Shown piece after piece: positions 7,398 to 15,841 of a stretch of DNA of 26,976 nt. Origin of the DNA: Candidatus Bathyarchaeum sp. (GTDB lineage: Archaea > Thermoproteota > Bathyarchaeia > Bathyarchaeales > Bathyarchaeaceae); assembly GCA_003096235.1 (NCBI GenBank), contig PIXT01000015.1:1-26976 (forward strand). Direction: 5' to 3'. The notes under the pieces were generated by a model, which worked only from the letters and a program-made list of their open reading frames with translations, made no database searches and was not told where the DNA came from. Position 1 is the first letter of the stretch. The number at the start of each line of letters is the position of its first letter. Both the position numbers and the translations under genes were made by a program.

Positions 7398-7883
7398 TTA
7401 ATCGATTGACTCACTTATCCTACGCTGCCTGTAATTCTCATAATCTGGTATAATCCTGTCATACTCCTTATCCATCAGCGTCGAAGAAACCATAAAATCA
7501 GCAGTAGAACGGTTACACGCCACAGGAATATTCCACACAACAGCCATACGCAAAAGCGCTTTCACGTCAGGATCATGCGGCAAAGACTCAAGCGGATCCC
7601 AAAAAAATATCAAAAAATCAATTTCACTATTTGCGATTTTGGCTCCAATCTGCATATCTCCGCCCAAAGGACCACTCCTGAGCCTAGTTACCTCCAAGCC
7701 TGCCTTTTCAATAACCTTTCCTGTTGTTCCCGTTGCGTAAAGCTCATGCAAACTCAACAAATACTTGTTGAACTTCACCCACTCAAGCAAATCTTCCTTC
7801 TTGTGATCATGAGCAACCAAGGCAATCCTCTTTCTTTTTTTCATCAAAACTTTTTCGCCATCCATACTTCTTTCCACACACAT
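7398..7883 (-). CDS. mgsA: methylglyoxal synthase
   Basis: Converts dihydroxyacetone phosphate to methylglyoxal and phosphate. The family pattern is nearly complete: 'IALVAHD' (H25), 'YATGTTG' phosphate loop near 49-55, '[12 protein letters not shown]' with catalytic D76, 'FLIFFWDPL' (D96), '[11 protein letters not shown]' (H103, D106) and '[14 protein letters not shown]'. These match E. coli H19, D71, D91, H98 and D101. A start at ATG 7883 gives 161 aa; the methionine at residue 14 ([10 protein letters not shown]) is closer to the usual family start, and neither has a clear SD. The radical SAM gene ends 38 bp upstream in the same direction, so mgsA and thyA may be read from it. The enzyme is common in bacteria and patchy in archaea. 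Confidence 0.93.
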   Translation of the reverse strand: MCVERSMDGEKVLMKKRKRIALVAHDHKKEDLLEWVKFNKYLLSLHELYATGTTGKVIEKAGLEVTRLRSGPLGGDMQIGAKIANSEIDFLIFFWDPLESLPHDPDVKALLRMAVVWNIPVACNRSTADFMVSSTLMDKEYDRIIPDYENYRQRRISESID

Positions 7884-7921
7884 TTTACCAAACTACAACA
7901 GAAAAGATTTTGCTATTGCTT

Positions 7922-9841
7922 TTATTGTTCCTCTTTGTTCCTCAAACTCTTGGGCTGATACACACACCACGGATCATCTGCCAAATAATCACCCTGCAAT
8001 TCTGTCGGCTCATGTAATGCACCACAAAAATCCATATGCTCTGTAGTTACACCATACGCCCTAGCACGGCATCCACCACACACCTCACGATGCTCACACA
8101 CACCACACTTGCCTTTCAACTGGTCAAAATCCCGCAAATCCTTGAAAACCTGTGAATTAAACCAGATATCCTTAAACGACTTTTCGCGGATATTCCCCAA
8201 ACTAACCGGCATATATGGACAAGGAGTAACCTCCCCAGACGGATAAATGCGACAATAATACAACCCAGCCATGCAGCCTCGAACCCAACGCGACATGTCA
8301 ACTCCCTGATCTTTAGCAACACGCATAAACTGAGGCGCACATGAAGGCTTCACATTCAACTTATACTTTGTAGTTTTAGCTAAAGTACTCCTGATCATTT
8401 CCTCGTACATTTGCGGTGTTATATCCTGTATGTCTGTTCCTCTTCCCGTAGGCACCAAAAAGAACAAATGAAAATTGTCAACGCCCAACCTTTCAGATAA
8501 CGCCATCACCTCATCAATTTCATCATAGTTCTGCTGCGTAACTGTGCAGTTAACCTGAACCTCTATACCCGCCTTCTTGAGCGCTTTTATGGCATTTACA
8601 GCGCGTTCCCAGCAGCCCTTAACTCCACGGAACTCATCATGCCGCTCAGCATTACTTGAATCCAAGCTGATTGCAACCGTCCACATTCCAGCATCTTTAA
8701 GCTTTCTTGCAACCTCATCATCAATCAACATCCCGTTGCTTCCCATCCCCATCCTCAAACCACGGTCTGCGCCATACCTGATAATCTCGTAGATGTCATC
8801 TCTTAGCAGAGGTTCACCACCACTCAAAATCAGCAAAGGTCTGCTAACTTCAGTAATCTGGTGAATAAGTATCTTCGCCGCATCTGTACTCAGCTCATCC
8901 GGCAGCTTTGTTTCTTCAGCATTAATGTAACAGTGCGCACACTTCAAGTTACACTTCAACGTCATATTCCACGAAATAACCAACGGAACATACTTTTCCT
9001 CAGTTGGTGCTGCTGCTGAATTGGGGGCAACCTTGATTTGATACTCACATTTTCCATCAGATGCCATTTTTAGTGGCTGAGAAACAGCTACAGGAAACGG
9101 AATCATTTTCTCAAACATTGATTGGGCATGTGCCTTGCAGAAGTTCTTGCAGAAAAGATGACCTGTTTTACTTTGTGTGCCCTGCTGTGCTTCAATGTAT
9201 TTGTGGCTTCCATAGATTGGACAATTCAAGAACCGCATGAATCCTCCAAGATTCTTCATGTCCATCTTGAATTCGATAAAATGGTCGCTGAGCATCAGTT
9301 TTTGCAGTTTCTCTTTTGATAATCCAACCTTCAGGGACACATTGAATGCTGAATCAACTGTTTTATCTCCAAACTGTTTTTTTACATGCTCCATAGTTTC
9401 TGCAATGCGTTCTACACCTAAGTCTTGGGCTAACTGCTCCACAATCAAGAAACCCTTTATCGTCTCGTATTCTTGACGCAAACGCATCTCAACAATACTT
9501 GTTGCCCAGTCACAAAACAGAGTTTGGATGCTGTTTCCTACTTTGGAGTCTTTTTCGTCAAGCAAATCCTCAACTTTTCTGTTTTCATCGCTCAACCTCT
9601 TGAACCGCTTGATTTTTTCTTCAACACCCAGAGCCGCATTCTTAACCGCCATCACAACAGCATCATCCACCGTTACAACGCCTTCCAGCAACTCCTTAGC
9701 ATCAAAAACAAAATCACTATAAAACTTCCACAAAGGTTTCTCTACAGAGGGGGCATCGACTTGTAATTCTTCAAGAACAATTCTGGATTCTGCAGACATT
9801 TTGCTTATCATCGCCATGTGATACAGCAACGACCCTTCCAT
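7922..9841 (-). CDS. radical SAM/SPASM protein of the AhbC/AhbD/NirJ type with a large N-terminal domain
   Basis: A 639-aa two-part protein. From about residue 285 it is a radical SAM enzyme: CNLKCAHC (C297, C301, C304) binds the SAM [4Fe-4S] cluster, followed by 'LILSGGEPLLRDD', 'FHLFFLVPTGRG' and a C-terminal SPASM region with 'CGVCEHREVCGGCRARAYG' and 'DYLADDPWCVYQP'. That set is typical of AhbC/AhbD/NirJ, which remodel iron porphyrins in the alternative heme and heme d1 pathways. The N-terminal ~285 residues are mostly helical, then Cys-rich ('LNCPIYGSHKYI', 'HLFCKNFCKAHAQ', 'CEYQIKV'), reminiscent of the ATC-hydrolase-like domain. No heme genes adjoin it, so the substrate is open. The ATG at 9841 has a GGTGA-like site seven bases upstream, but coding character continues to about 10031 (separate entry). 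Confidence 0.85.
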   Translation of the reverse strand: MEGSLLYHMAMISKMSAESRIVLEELQVDAPSVEKPLWKFYSDFVFDAKELLEGVVTVDDAVVMAVKNAALGVEEKIKRFKRLSDENRKVEDLLDEKDSKVGNSIQTLFCDWATSIVEMRLRQEYETIKGFLIVEQLAQDLGVERIAETMEHVKKQFGDKTVDSAFNVSLKVGLSKEKLQKLMLSDHFIEFKMDMKNLGGFMRFLNCPIYGSHKYIEAQQGTQSKTGHLFCKNFCKAHAQSMFEKMIPFPVAVSQPLKMASDGKCEYQIKVAPNSAAAPTEEKYVPLVISWNMTLKCNLKCAHCYINAEETKLPDELSTDAAKILIHQITEVSRPLLILSGGEPLLRDDIYEIIRYGADRGLRMGMGSNGMLIDDEVARKLKDAGMWTVAISLDSSNAERHDEFRGVKGCWERAVNAIKALKKAGIEVQVNCTVTQQNYDEIDEVMALSERLGVDNFHLFFLVPTGRGTDIQDITPQMYEEMIRSTLAKTTKYKLNVKPSCAPQFMRVAKDQGVDMSRWVRGCMAGLYYCRIYPSGEVTPCPYMPVSLGNIREKSFKDIWFNSQVFKDLRDFDQLKGKCGVCEHREVCGGCRARAYGVTTEHMDFCGALHEPTELQGDYLADDPWCVYQPKSLRNKEEQ

Positions 9842-10031
9842 ACCTGCGTCACCCTTTCTACCTGCTGAACCGTGGAAAACTTCGTCAACTAGTTTTTTTG
9901 CTGTTTCAAAGTCTCCAGAATCTACGGATTCCGAGGCGCTGTCTAGTTTGCTTTTTCTTTCCTTTAGTAGAAGTGCCCACTTGTGACAATGATATTCGTT
10001 AAAGTTCGTTAAAGGTACCCTCTCCGTTCAC
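9842..10031 (-). other. out-of-frame N-terminal extension of the radical SAM gene
   Basis: In frame with the ATG at 9841, 51 further codons upstream are open and look fully coding (HKWALLLKERKSKLDS, then SGDFETAKKLVDEVFHGSAG) but contain no ATG, GTG or TTG. A GTG at 10031-10029 starts MNGEGTFNE in another frame and meets TAA after ten codons. Removing one copy of the 10-bp tandem repeat at 9995-10014 joins the two into a single frame, giving a protein of 699 aa. The gene therefore most likely began at 10031 and was frameshifted by duplication, with the shorter form now starting at 9841, unless the repeat number varies or is an assembly error. Confidence 0.65.
9995..10014 (+). repeat. perfect 10-bp tandem duplication
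   Basis: TTCGTTAAAG occurs twice without interruption. A related CCGTTAAAG lies at 10041-10049. Ten base pairs is not a multiple of three, so the duplication shifts the reading frame of the minus-strand gene that crosses it. Confidence 0.95.
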
Positions 10032-10141
10032 GATTTAATGCCGTTAAAGTGTTGAGGAGTTATAAATTCTTTGATTACAATACAAGATACTTCTGTTTTT
10101 GTTTACTGGGCTGTGAATTGCTTGTGGTTGCTTACACATTG

Positions 10142-10182
10142 ATGTAATATAGACCTTACTTAAAGTAAAGTTTATATTACAT
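10142..10182. promoter_or_regulatory. 41-bp nested dyad: bidirectional promoter/operator
   Basis: Two inverted repeats share one centre (10162): outer arms ATGTAATATA (10142-10151) and TATATTACAT (10173-10182), inner arms TTACTT (10156-10161) and AAGTAA (10163-10168). Each outer arm contains TATATTAC, a TATA-like element pointing outwards, one towards the radical SAM gene and one towards the DUF2178-XRE-ABC operon. The inner palindrome is a good candidate operator, probably for the XRE-type regulator encoded in that operon (autoregulation). The symmetry is seen directly; the binding partner is inferred. Confidence 0.6.
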
Positions 10183-10214
10183 TTTGTGATTTTATTGCAA
10201 CCTGTGACAAACCG

Positions 10215-10601
10215 TTGAACCTGCACAAGTTCACCATATTCAAAATAATGGCTGGGCTGGCTCTCTCAATCTTAATATTCTACTCCATACTTTTTGGAAA
10301 TTCAGTACTAACTATAGTTGCATTCATGACATTACTTACAACTTTAATCCTTCTACGAAAAAAAGTTGAAACAGTCACAGTAGATGAGCGCATTCACTTG
10401 GTGAGCGGAAAAGCAGCCAGAAAAACCTTGCAAATTTTTGTCTTGAGTTTAGTCTCGGTGGGATTCACTATACTTTTGGCGAGCTATCTTGAATATGTTG
10501 ATTTGTCCCAGTTAGGATACACTCTTCTTTATTCTGCTGCACTCACATCACTTTTATACACACTTTGTTGGCATTACTACAGCCGAAAATATGGGGGATG
10601 A
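10215..10601 (+). CDS. DUF2178 family membrane protein
   Basis: A 128-aa protein with about four predicted helices in two pairs (residues about 10-28, 30-46, 74-92, 104-120) separated by the conserved charged loop 'DERIHLVSGKAARKT', the hallmark of DUF2178. These proteins are usually encoded next to a small XRE regulator in archaea, as here, where the XRE start overlaps this stop as ATGA. The role is unknown, possibly membrane sensing coupled to the regulator. The TTG start at 10215 has no SD and lies about 35 nt downstream of the TATA arm of the dyad, consistent with a near-leaderless transcript; an internal ATG at 10248 is the alternative. Confidence 0.8.
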   Translation: MNLHKFTIFKIMAGLALSILIFYSILFGNSVLTIVAFMTLLTTLILLRKKVETVTVDERIHLVSGKAARKTLQIFVLSLVSVGFTILLASYLEYVDLSQLGYTLLYSAALTSLLYTLCWHYYSRKYGG

Positions 10602-10837
10602 CAAAAGGCGTGCAAACTAGACTCAAAGTGTACCGAGCAATGCATAACCTGACCCAAGAAGACCTTGCTAAAAAAATCGGAGTAACCAGACAAACCGTTA
10701 TCGCAATGGAAAAAGGAAAATATAATCCATCTTTAGACCTTGCCTTCAAGATAGCACGCTACTTCAAAGTTAATATTGAAAGCATCTTTATTTATGACCA
10801 AAATGATAACAAATCAACAGGGGAGATCAAAATTTGA
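10598..10837 (+). CDS. XRE-family helix-turn-helix transcriptional regulator (short YozG type)
   Basis: A 79-aa single-domain regulator. Its HTH core 'YRAMHNLTQEDLAKKIGVT' followed by 'RQTVIAMEKGKYNPSLDLAFKIARYF' is nearly the family consensus. The ATG at 10598 overlaps the previous stop (ATGA), and its own TGA overlaps the TTG of the ABC ATPase gene, so all four genes form one translationally coupled operon. It probably dimerises and represses the operon at the palindrome near 10162. The longer frame back to 10565 is unnecessary because the overlap start fits. Confidence 0.9.
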   Translation: MTKGVQTRLKVYRAMHNLTQEDLAKKIGVTRQTVIAMEKGKYNPSLDLAFKIARYFKVNIESIFIYDQNDNKSTGEIKI

Positions 10838-11616
10838 GTGAAGACAAATCCACGTTCGCAGTCAATCTCGATAACGTTTCCAAGAGCTTTGGTGCTGTTC
10901 AGGCTGTAAAAAACTTAAACCTAAAAATTGATGTTGGAACCGTTTTTGGGTTTCTTGGTCCAAACGGCTCAGGCAAATCAACAACAATGAAGATGATAAT
11001 GGGACTACTCAAAGCAGACTCTGGAAACCTAAACGTTTACGGAATAAACGTTCCAGCAGACCCATGGGCTGTCAAAAAAATTGTGGGATATGTTCCAGAA
11101 AGCCCACGACTATACGATTTTCTTACAGGACTTGAATACTTAGACTTCATAGCTGACGTTTACGGATTAGACACAAAAACCAAAAAAACTAGAATAGACG
11201 AGTACCTCAACGCATTTGATCTGGAAAACCGCGAAAACGAGATGATCAGCGGCTACTCTCACGGTATGCAACAAAAAATCGCAATCATAGCTGCACTACT
11301 GCACAAGCCGAAACTGCTAATCCTTGACGAACCCTTAAGTGGATTAGACCCAAAATCTGCCCGAATCGTAAAAGACCTAATTCACAAATTGGCAACTGAA
11401 GGCGTAACCACCATTCTGAGCACTCACGTTTTAGAAATTGCCGACGCCGTCTGCGACAAAATAGCCATTTTGTATCACGGAACAAAACTTGCAGAAGGTA
11501 AGCCTGCACAGTTACGTAAAGAAGCAAAGATGCCTGATTCAACACTTGAAGAAATTTTTCTGAAACTAACTGGCACAAACGACATAAAAGAAATTGTTCA
11601 AGCTCTAGGAAAATGA
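10834..11616 (+). CDS. ABC transporter ATP-binding protein
   Basis: A 260-aa ABC ATPase of the ABC-2 exporter class. Walker A GPNGSGKST at residues 42-50, Q-loop region 'YVPESPRLYDFLTG', signature 'ISGYSHGMQQK' near 138 (a variant of LSGGQ usual in this class), Walker B 'LLILDEPLSGLDP' near 160, and H-loop 'LSTHVLE' near 191. It powers the permease encoded next, with which it overlaps (ATGA). The TTG start at 10834 is set by GGGGAG eight bases upstream and overlaps the XRE stop. Likely substrates of such modules include drugs, peptides or lipids; the sequence does not say which. Confidence 0.92.
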   Translation: MSEDKSTFAVNLDNVSKSFGAVQAVKNLNLKIDVGTVFGFLGPNGSGKSTTMKMIMGLLKADSGNLNVYGINVPADPWAVKKIVGYVPESPRLYDFLTGLEYLDFIADVYGLDTKTKKTRIDEYLNAFDLENRENEMISGYSHGMQQKIAIIAALLHKPKLLILDEPLSGLDPKSARIVKDLIHKLATEGVTTILSTHVLEIADAVCDKIAILYHGTKLAEGKPAQLRKEAKMPDSTLEEIFLKLTGTNDIKEIVQALGK

Positions 11617-13250
11617 GATGGAATGCCTTGAATTTTAAGCTCATTTTGCACTTTGCTAAAATTTTGGCGCTTTCTTCTGTGAGAGCACAAAGAGTCAAAG
11701 GTTCTGTTCCCACAGGATTGAGTAAATCTCCAAGAGTAAACCTTGTTGTGGGATTAGCTGCTTTTCCTGTTGCAGCGTTTTTAGTCGCCACCTTTGCTGG
11801 AGCCTTTCTTGAAGAAGTTAGTGCAAGCGGGTTTATGTTACAGGTTTCCATTTTTCTCCCATCGATGATGACTTTAGTTGCAATAATGTATGGTTTACTT
11901 TTTGAGTTCAGTCAATCATCTTCGGTGGGCTCTTCAGATGTTATCAATTGGCTTCCTATACATGCATTAGAGTTTGTTTTAGCTTCTGTAATTTCAATGC
12001 TTTACTTTTTAGCTCCCTTACTTGGAATAATTTTCGGCGCCACTTTTGGATTATCATGGTCCACAAACATGCTGGATGCTGGTTTGTTCAGTTTAACTGT
12101 CGGAACTTTGGGCTTGTTTTTAGGCGCTTTTGTCTTAGAAATTATTCGTGCAATAACAAATCGTGTTTCTTCGACAGTTTACAAACGTAGCGGCAGAACC
12201 GCTGTAGCCGTAAGAATGTTTGTGTTCATAATTATGTTTGTTGTTTTCATGCTAGTCTCCAACGTAAATTTTCTGTTTTCTATTCTTGAACAGTTCATGG
12301 GCGGAATCGAATCAGCGTGGTTCATACCTATACTTTGGCCTTCTCTGACGATAATGAGTTATCTTGCCACAGAAAGCATACAGATGCTACTTTATGCGTT
12401 GCTCAGCATAGGCTTCACTGGGTTGCTTCTTTGGGCAAGCGTAAAACTTAGAGAAAAATACTGGGTTCCAGCACCATTCGCCATCAAACTTGCATCCTCA
12501 AAACCATATACTCCTAAACAAGGTTTGCTTGGACGCTTAGGCTTTACTGCTGCTGAATCTGCTTTGCTTAGAAAAGACTTTCGTGGCTTAACTAGACGAA
12601 AAGAGATGATGGTTTGGATTGCTGTGCCCCTAGGAATAAGTGTCATCTCCCTTTTTTCTTCCCAATCTTCTTTGTCGACCGCAACAGCAACCCTTGATAA
12701 ATTAGCGTTATTTTTGGGTCCATTAATTGGCGTGTTCATGTTCGCCTTTTATTTGACCTTAACTGGCATCGGACAGGAAGGAAGTGCTTTCCTAAACTTA
12801 CTCATAGTTCCACTGAAAAACAAAGAAGTTGTCAAAGCAAAACTTGCAACCCCTTTGGTTCCTTCAGTGTGCGCTATGGTTGTTGTTACGGCTTTAATAC
12901 ATGTAATCGTTCAGCCACGTTTAGAAGCGTTACTCGCAATAGCTGTAGCGTTATTTGCTGTGCTTTTCGAGTGCTCTTTTGTTGGTTTGGCTGTTGGCAG
13001 CCGCTTTCCAGACTTCACTGAAGTTCCAAGGGCACGTTTTGTTGACCAGAAAGGCGTATGGTTAGGAATGCTTGTCATGGCTGGCTGTGTGATTGCTACG
13101 TTGCTTCCTGTTTTACTGTATCTGTTTTCTGGATTGGCTTTTCCACTTCTTGTAGCTCCAGTTCTATCAGCTGCTGCATGCATTTTGATATGTTATACTA
13201 GTTATCGGGCAACTTTGAGTAGTTTACACAAACTTGTGACGCAATATTGA
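11613..13250 (+). CDS. ABC-2 type permease, large form
   Basis: A 545-aa polytopic membrane protein with about 12-13 predicted helices in two halves, separated by a cytoplasmic loop around residues 275-330 (KLREKYW through RKDFRGLTRRKEMM). The 'ESALLRKDFRGLTRRKE' loop is typical of archaeal ABC-2 permeases, in which two six-helix halves are fused so that one polypeptide makes the pore. It starts at an ATG overlapping the ATPase stop by 4 bp and ends the DUF2178-XRE-ABC operon. A T-rich tract follows. Exporter function is likely; substrate unknown. Confidence 0.85.
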   Translation: MRWNALNFKLILHFAKILALSSVRAQRVKGSVPTGLSKSPRVNLVVGLAAFPVAAFLVATFAGAFLEEVSASGFMLQVSIFLPSMMTLVAIMYGLLFEFSQSSSVGSSDVINWLPIHALEFVLASVISMLYFLAPLLGIIFGATFGLSWSTNMLDAGLFSLTVGTLGLFLGAFVLEIIRAITNRVSSTVYKRSGRTAVAVRMFVFIIMFVVFMLVSNVNFLFSILEQFMGGIESAWFIPILWPSLTIMSYLATESIQMLLYALLSIGFTGLLLWASVKLREKYWVPAPFAIKLASSKPYTPKQGLLGRLGFTAAESALLRKDFRGLTRRKEMMVWIAVPLGISVISLFSSQSSLSTATATLDKLALFLGPLIGVFMFAFYLTLTGIGQEGSAFLNLLIVPLKNKEVVKAKLATPLVPSVCAMVVVTALIHVIVQPRLEALLAIAVALFAVLFECSFVGLAVGSRFPDFTEVPRARFVDQKGVWLGMLVMAGCVIATLLPVLLYLFSGLAFPLLVAPVLSAAACILICYTSYRATLSSLHKLVTQY

Positions 13251-13261
13251 TTGGCTGTTCT

Positions 13262-13330
13262 TATTCTTCTTCTGTGGCTTATTTTTTTCCGTTTTTTTAA
13301 CGCACGATTACTGTTTATTTTTTTAACTGA
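13262..13330 (+). terminator. T-rich archaeal terminator after the ABC operon
   Basis: Several T-tracts (TTATTTTTTTCC, GTTTTTTTAA, TTTATTTTTTTAA) follow the permease stop without a strong hairpin. This is the usual form of an archaeal intrinsic terminator. Confidence 0.45.
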
Positions 13331-13426
13331 CTCACACATCCTAGTTTACTTATGAAAAGACATCAATAATCCTTTTATTGCTGCAAATTTTATTTTTTGT
13401 ATTTAGACTACATTTTTTAGACGTTT

Positions 13427-13441
13427 TCGAAAGGTAAATAA
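13427..13441 (+). promoter_or_regulatory. candidate BRE/TATA of the cdh operon
   Basis: CGAAAG followed by GTAAATAA (about 13428-13440) fits a purine-rich BRE next to a TATA box, about 50 nt before the TTG start of cdhA. An 8-bp palindrome TTTCGAAA (13425-13432) overlaps its upstream edge and could be an operator. The GAGGT ribosome-binding site at 13478-13482 lies between promoter and start. Confidence 0.45.
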
Positions 13442-13490
13442 GCTGGAAAATGAGTGAATATTCCCAAACTGATACTAGAGGTAGCTTAAA

Positions 13491-15836
13491 TTGGCTAAGA
13501 AAGGTTTAGTTGTTAAAGCAAAAGAACTGAAAACAGACGTTGCTGTAGTAAAGGATCTTGAAGTGTCAGTCGGCAAGATTGTCGATGACTCTTGGGAAGA
13601 ACCTATGGGTCCAACTCCATTTCCTGCAATGACCGATTTGAGAGATTGGGACTTTGAACTTCTGCGACGCTACAAACCATTTTATCTGCCCTTCTGTGAT
13701 GTCTGCTGTCTGTGCACATTCGGAAAATGTGACCTGTCAGGAGACAAGCGAGGGGCATGTGGACTAAATATGGCTGCACAACAGTCAAGGATTGTTCTCC
13801 TTGCATGTTGTATCGGAGCAGCAACACACACAGCCCACGCCCGACACTTGGTTCATCACCTGATAGAAAGACATGGAAGAAACTTCCCACTTGACCAAGG
13901 AGGCTTAAACATAGACATAGAAGCCCCCGTAACACGGCTTGTCTGTGGACTTAGAGTAAAAACACTCCAAGACATGGAAGATGCCCTAGACTGGGCAGAA
14001 GAACAAGTAACACACTGCCTTTCAGCCACACACACCGGACAAGAAGGAAGCAACCTAGACTTTGAATCAAAAGCCTTCCACGCTGGAATGGCAGACCAAG
14101 TCGGAATGGAAATCGCGGATTTAGCCCAAATTTCAGTTTACGATTTTCCAAAAGCTGACCCTGAAGCTCCACTTGTAGAATTGGGCTTTGGAGTAGCAGA
14201 CATCAAAAAACCAACCATCCTTGTAATCGGACACAACGTTCCATCAAGTGTTGGAATAATCGATTATCTGAACAAAAAGAAAATGATGGACAAGGTAGAA
14301 GTTGTTGGAATTTGTTGTACCGCACACGACCTAACCCGATATGAGCCAAGAGCTAAAGTAGTTGGTCCAATTTCTTGGCAACTAAAATACATCAGAAGCG
14401 GACTAGCCGACCTTATTGTCGTTGACGAACAATGTATCAGAGCAGACGCTCTGGAAGAAGCACAAAAAGTCAAAACACCAGTTATTGCTTCAAGCCCCAA
14501 AAACTGTTTGGGACTTAGAAACAGAACTGACGACTCAGCAAAAGAACTCATAGATGATTTGGTGGAAAGCAAAGTTCCTGGTGTGCTTATCTTAGACCCT
14601 GACAAAGCTGGAGAAGTTGCTGTTGAAACTGTTATGGCAGTTGCACCAAAACGAAACAAGTTCAGCATAATTCCTGACCTTGAAGAGATAAAAGCTGCAG
14701 GTGCTGCATGCAGTGGATGCAATGAATGTATTCGTGCATGTCCAAATAACCAGCCCATTCCTGAAGCAATGAAAGCAGCAGCTGAAGGCAATCTTGAACC
14801 ATTTTCTGACATCCTCGACGAATGTATAGGATGCGCCAGATGTGACAGTGCATGTCCAAAAGATTTCCCACTGCACAGCTTTATGGTAAAAGCTGGAGAG
14901 AAAAAACTCTGGGAAGAGAAATACATGATGCGCAGTGGACGTGGTGCAATTCAAGACATCGAAATCCGAAACGTTGGTGGTCCAGTAGTTCTCGGCGAAA
15001 TTCCTGGAGTCATCGCAATCGTTGGATGTGCAAACTATCCTGAAGGACAAAACGCAGTAGCTGAAATCGCTGAAGAATTCGCGAAACGCAGATTCATCGT
15101 TGTTCTCTCTGGATGTGCAGCTATGTCTGTAGCCATGGTCAAAGATGAAGACGGTAAAACTCTATACGAGAAGTACCCAGGCGGATTTGAAGCAGGAGGC
15201 GTCCTTAACGTCGGATCTTGTGTATCCAATCCACACATTGCAGGAGCAGCAATCAAAATCGCAAGTATCTTCGCAAAACGTAACCTACGAGGTAACTACG
15301 AGGAAATCGCTGACTACATACACAACCGAGTTGGAGCTGTTGGACTTGCTTGGGGTGCAATGTCTCAGAAAGCTGCGTCAATCGCGTCTGGTTTCTGGAG
15401 ACTTGGAGTGCCCGTAGTGGTTGGTCCGCATGGATCCAAATATCGGCGTATGCTGTTGGGACGAGCAGACAAAAAAGAAGATTGGTACGTGTATGACGCC
15501 CGAACAGGCGACAAAGTTTACACTGGTCCAACTCCTGAGCACCTATTCACTACAGCCGAAACAAAAGAAGAAGTTATAGTGATGATGGCAAAGCTTTGTT
15601 TCAGACCTAACGACACCACCAAAGGACGCAGCATGAAGTTGACCCACTACATCGACCTGCACAAACGCTACTACGGTGTTATGCCCGACGACATACACCT
15701 GTTTATCCGAAACAAGATGGACATACCCATCACTATGAAGCCTGAAATCCAAAAAATCCTCGAAGAAAAAGGCTGGAAAGAAACAAGAATTCCAGACCCA
15801 ACTTTACTAAAAAGAATGATTAGAAAAAGAGGTTGA
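13491..15836 (+). CDS. cdhA: CODH/ACS complex alpha subunit (carbon monoxide dehydrogenase)
   Basis: A 781-aa Ni-Fe-S enzyme that interconverts CO2 and CO with ferredoxin, the carbonyl half of the archaeal Wood-Ljungdahl pathway. Cys 69, 72, 73, 75, 80 and 90 ('CDVCCLCTFGKCDLSG', 'RGACGLN') supply the N-terminal B/D-type clusters. Two ferredoxin motifs (CSGCNECIRACP near 406, CIGCARCDSACP near 445) mark the archaeal form and are absent from bacterial AcsA/CooS. The C-terminal part holds the C-cluster region ('IVGCANYPEGQN', 'VLSGCAAMS', 'NVGSCVSN'). Length is normal. The TTG start has GAGGT eight bases upstream. First gene of a tight cdhABCDE operon; its stop overlaps an unused TTG before cdhB. 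Confidence 0.97.
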   Translation: MAKKGLVVKAKELKTDVAVVKDLEVSVGKIVDDSWEEPMGPTPFPAMTDLRDWDFELLRRYKPFYLPFCDVCCLCTFGKCDLSGDKRGACGLNMAAQQSRIVLLACCIGAATHTAHARHLVHHLIERHGRNFPLDQGGLNIDIEAPVTRLVCGLRVKTLQDMEDALDWAEEQVTHCLSATHTGQEGSNLDFESKAFHAGMADQVGMEIADLAQISVYDFPKADPEAPLVELGFGVADIKKPTILVIGHNVPSSVGIIDYLNKKKMMDKVEVVGICCTAHDLTRYEPRAKVVGPISWQLKYIRSGLADLIVVDEQCIRADALEEAQKVKTPVIASSPKNCLGLRNRTDDSAKELIDDLVESKVPGVLILDPDKAGEVAVETVMAVAPKRNKFSIIPDLEEIKAAGAACSGCNECIRACPNNQPIPEAMKAAAEGNLEPFSDILDECIGCARCDSACPKDFPLHSFMVKAGEKKLWEEKYMMRSGRGAIQDIEIRNVGGPVVLGEIPGVIAIVGCANYPEGQNAVAEIAEEFAKRRFIVVLSGCAAMSVAMVKDEDGKTLYEKYPGGFEAGGVLNVGSCVSNPHIAGAAIKIASIFAKRNLRGNYEEIADYIHNRVGAVGLAWGAMSQKAASIASGFWRLGVPVVVGPHGSKYRRMLLGRADKKEDWYVYDARTGDKVYTGPTPEHLFTTAETKEEVIVMMAKLCFRPNDTTKGRSMKLTHYIDLHKRYYGVMPDDIHLFIRNKMDIPITMKPEIQKILEEKGWKETRIPDPTLLKRMIRKRG

Positions 15837-15841
15837 TAAAA

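Noticed and set aside
10044..10226. 60-codon minus-strand ORF across the divergent promoter
   Set aside because: It runs through the dyad and both TATA elements, has no SD and no recognisable protein features.
13450..13509. 19-codon ORF (ATG 13450) overlapping the cdhA start in another frame, a possible upstream regulatory ORF
   Set aside because: The best TATA box (about 13434-13440) puts the transcript start after this ATG, and there is no clear SD, so it is probably not translated.
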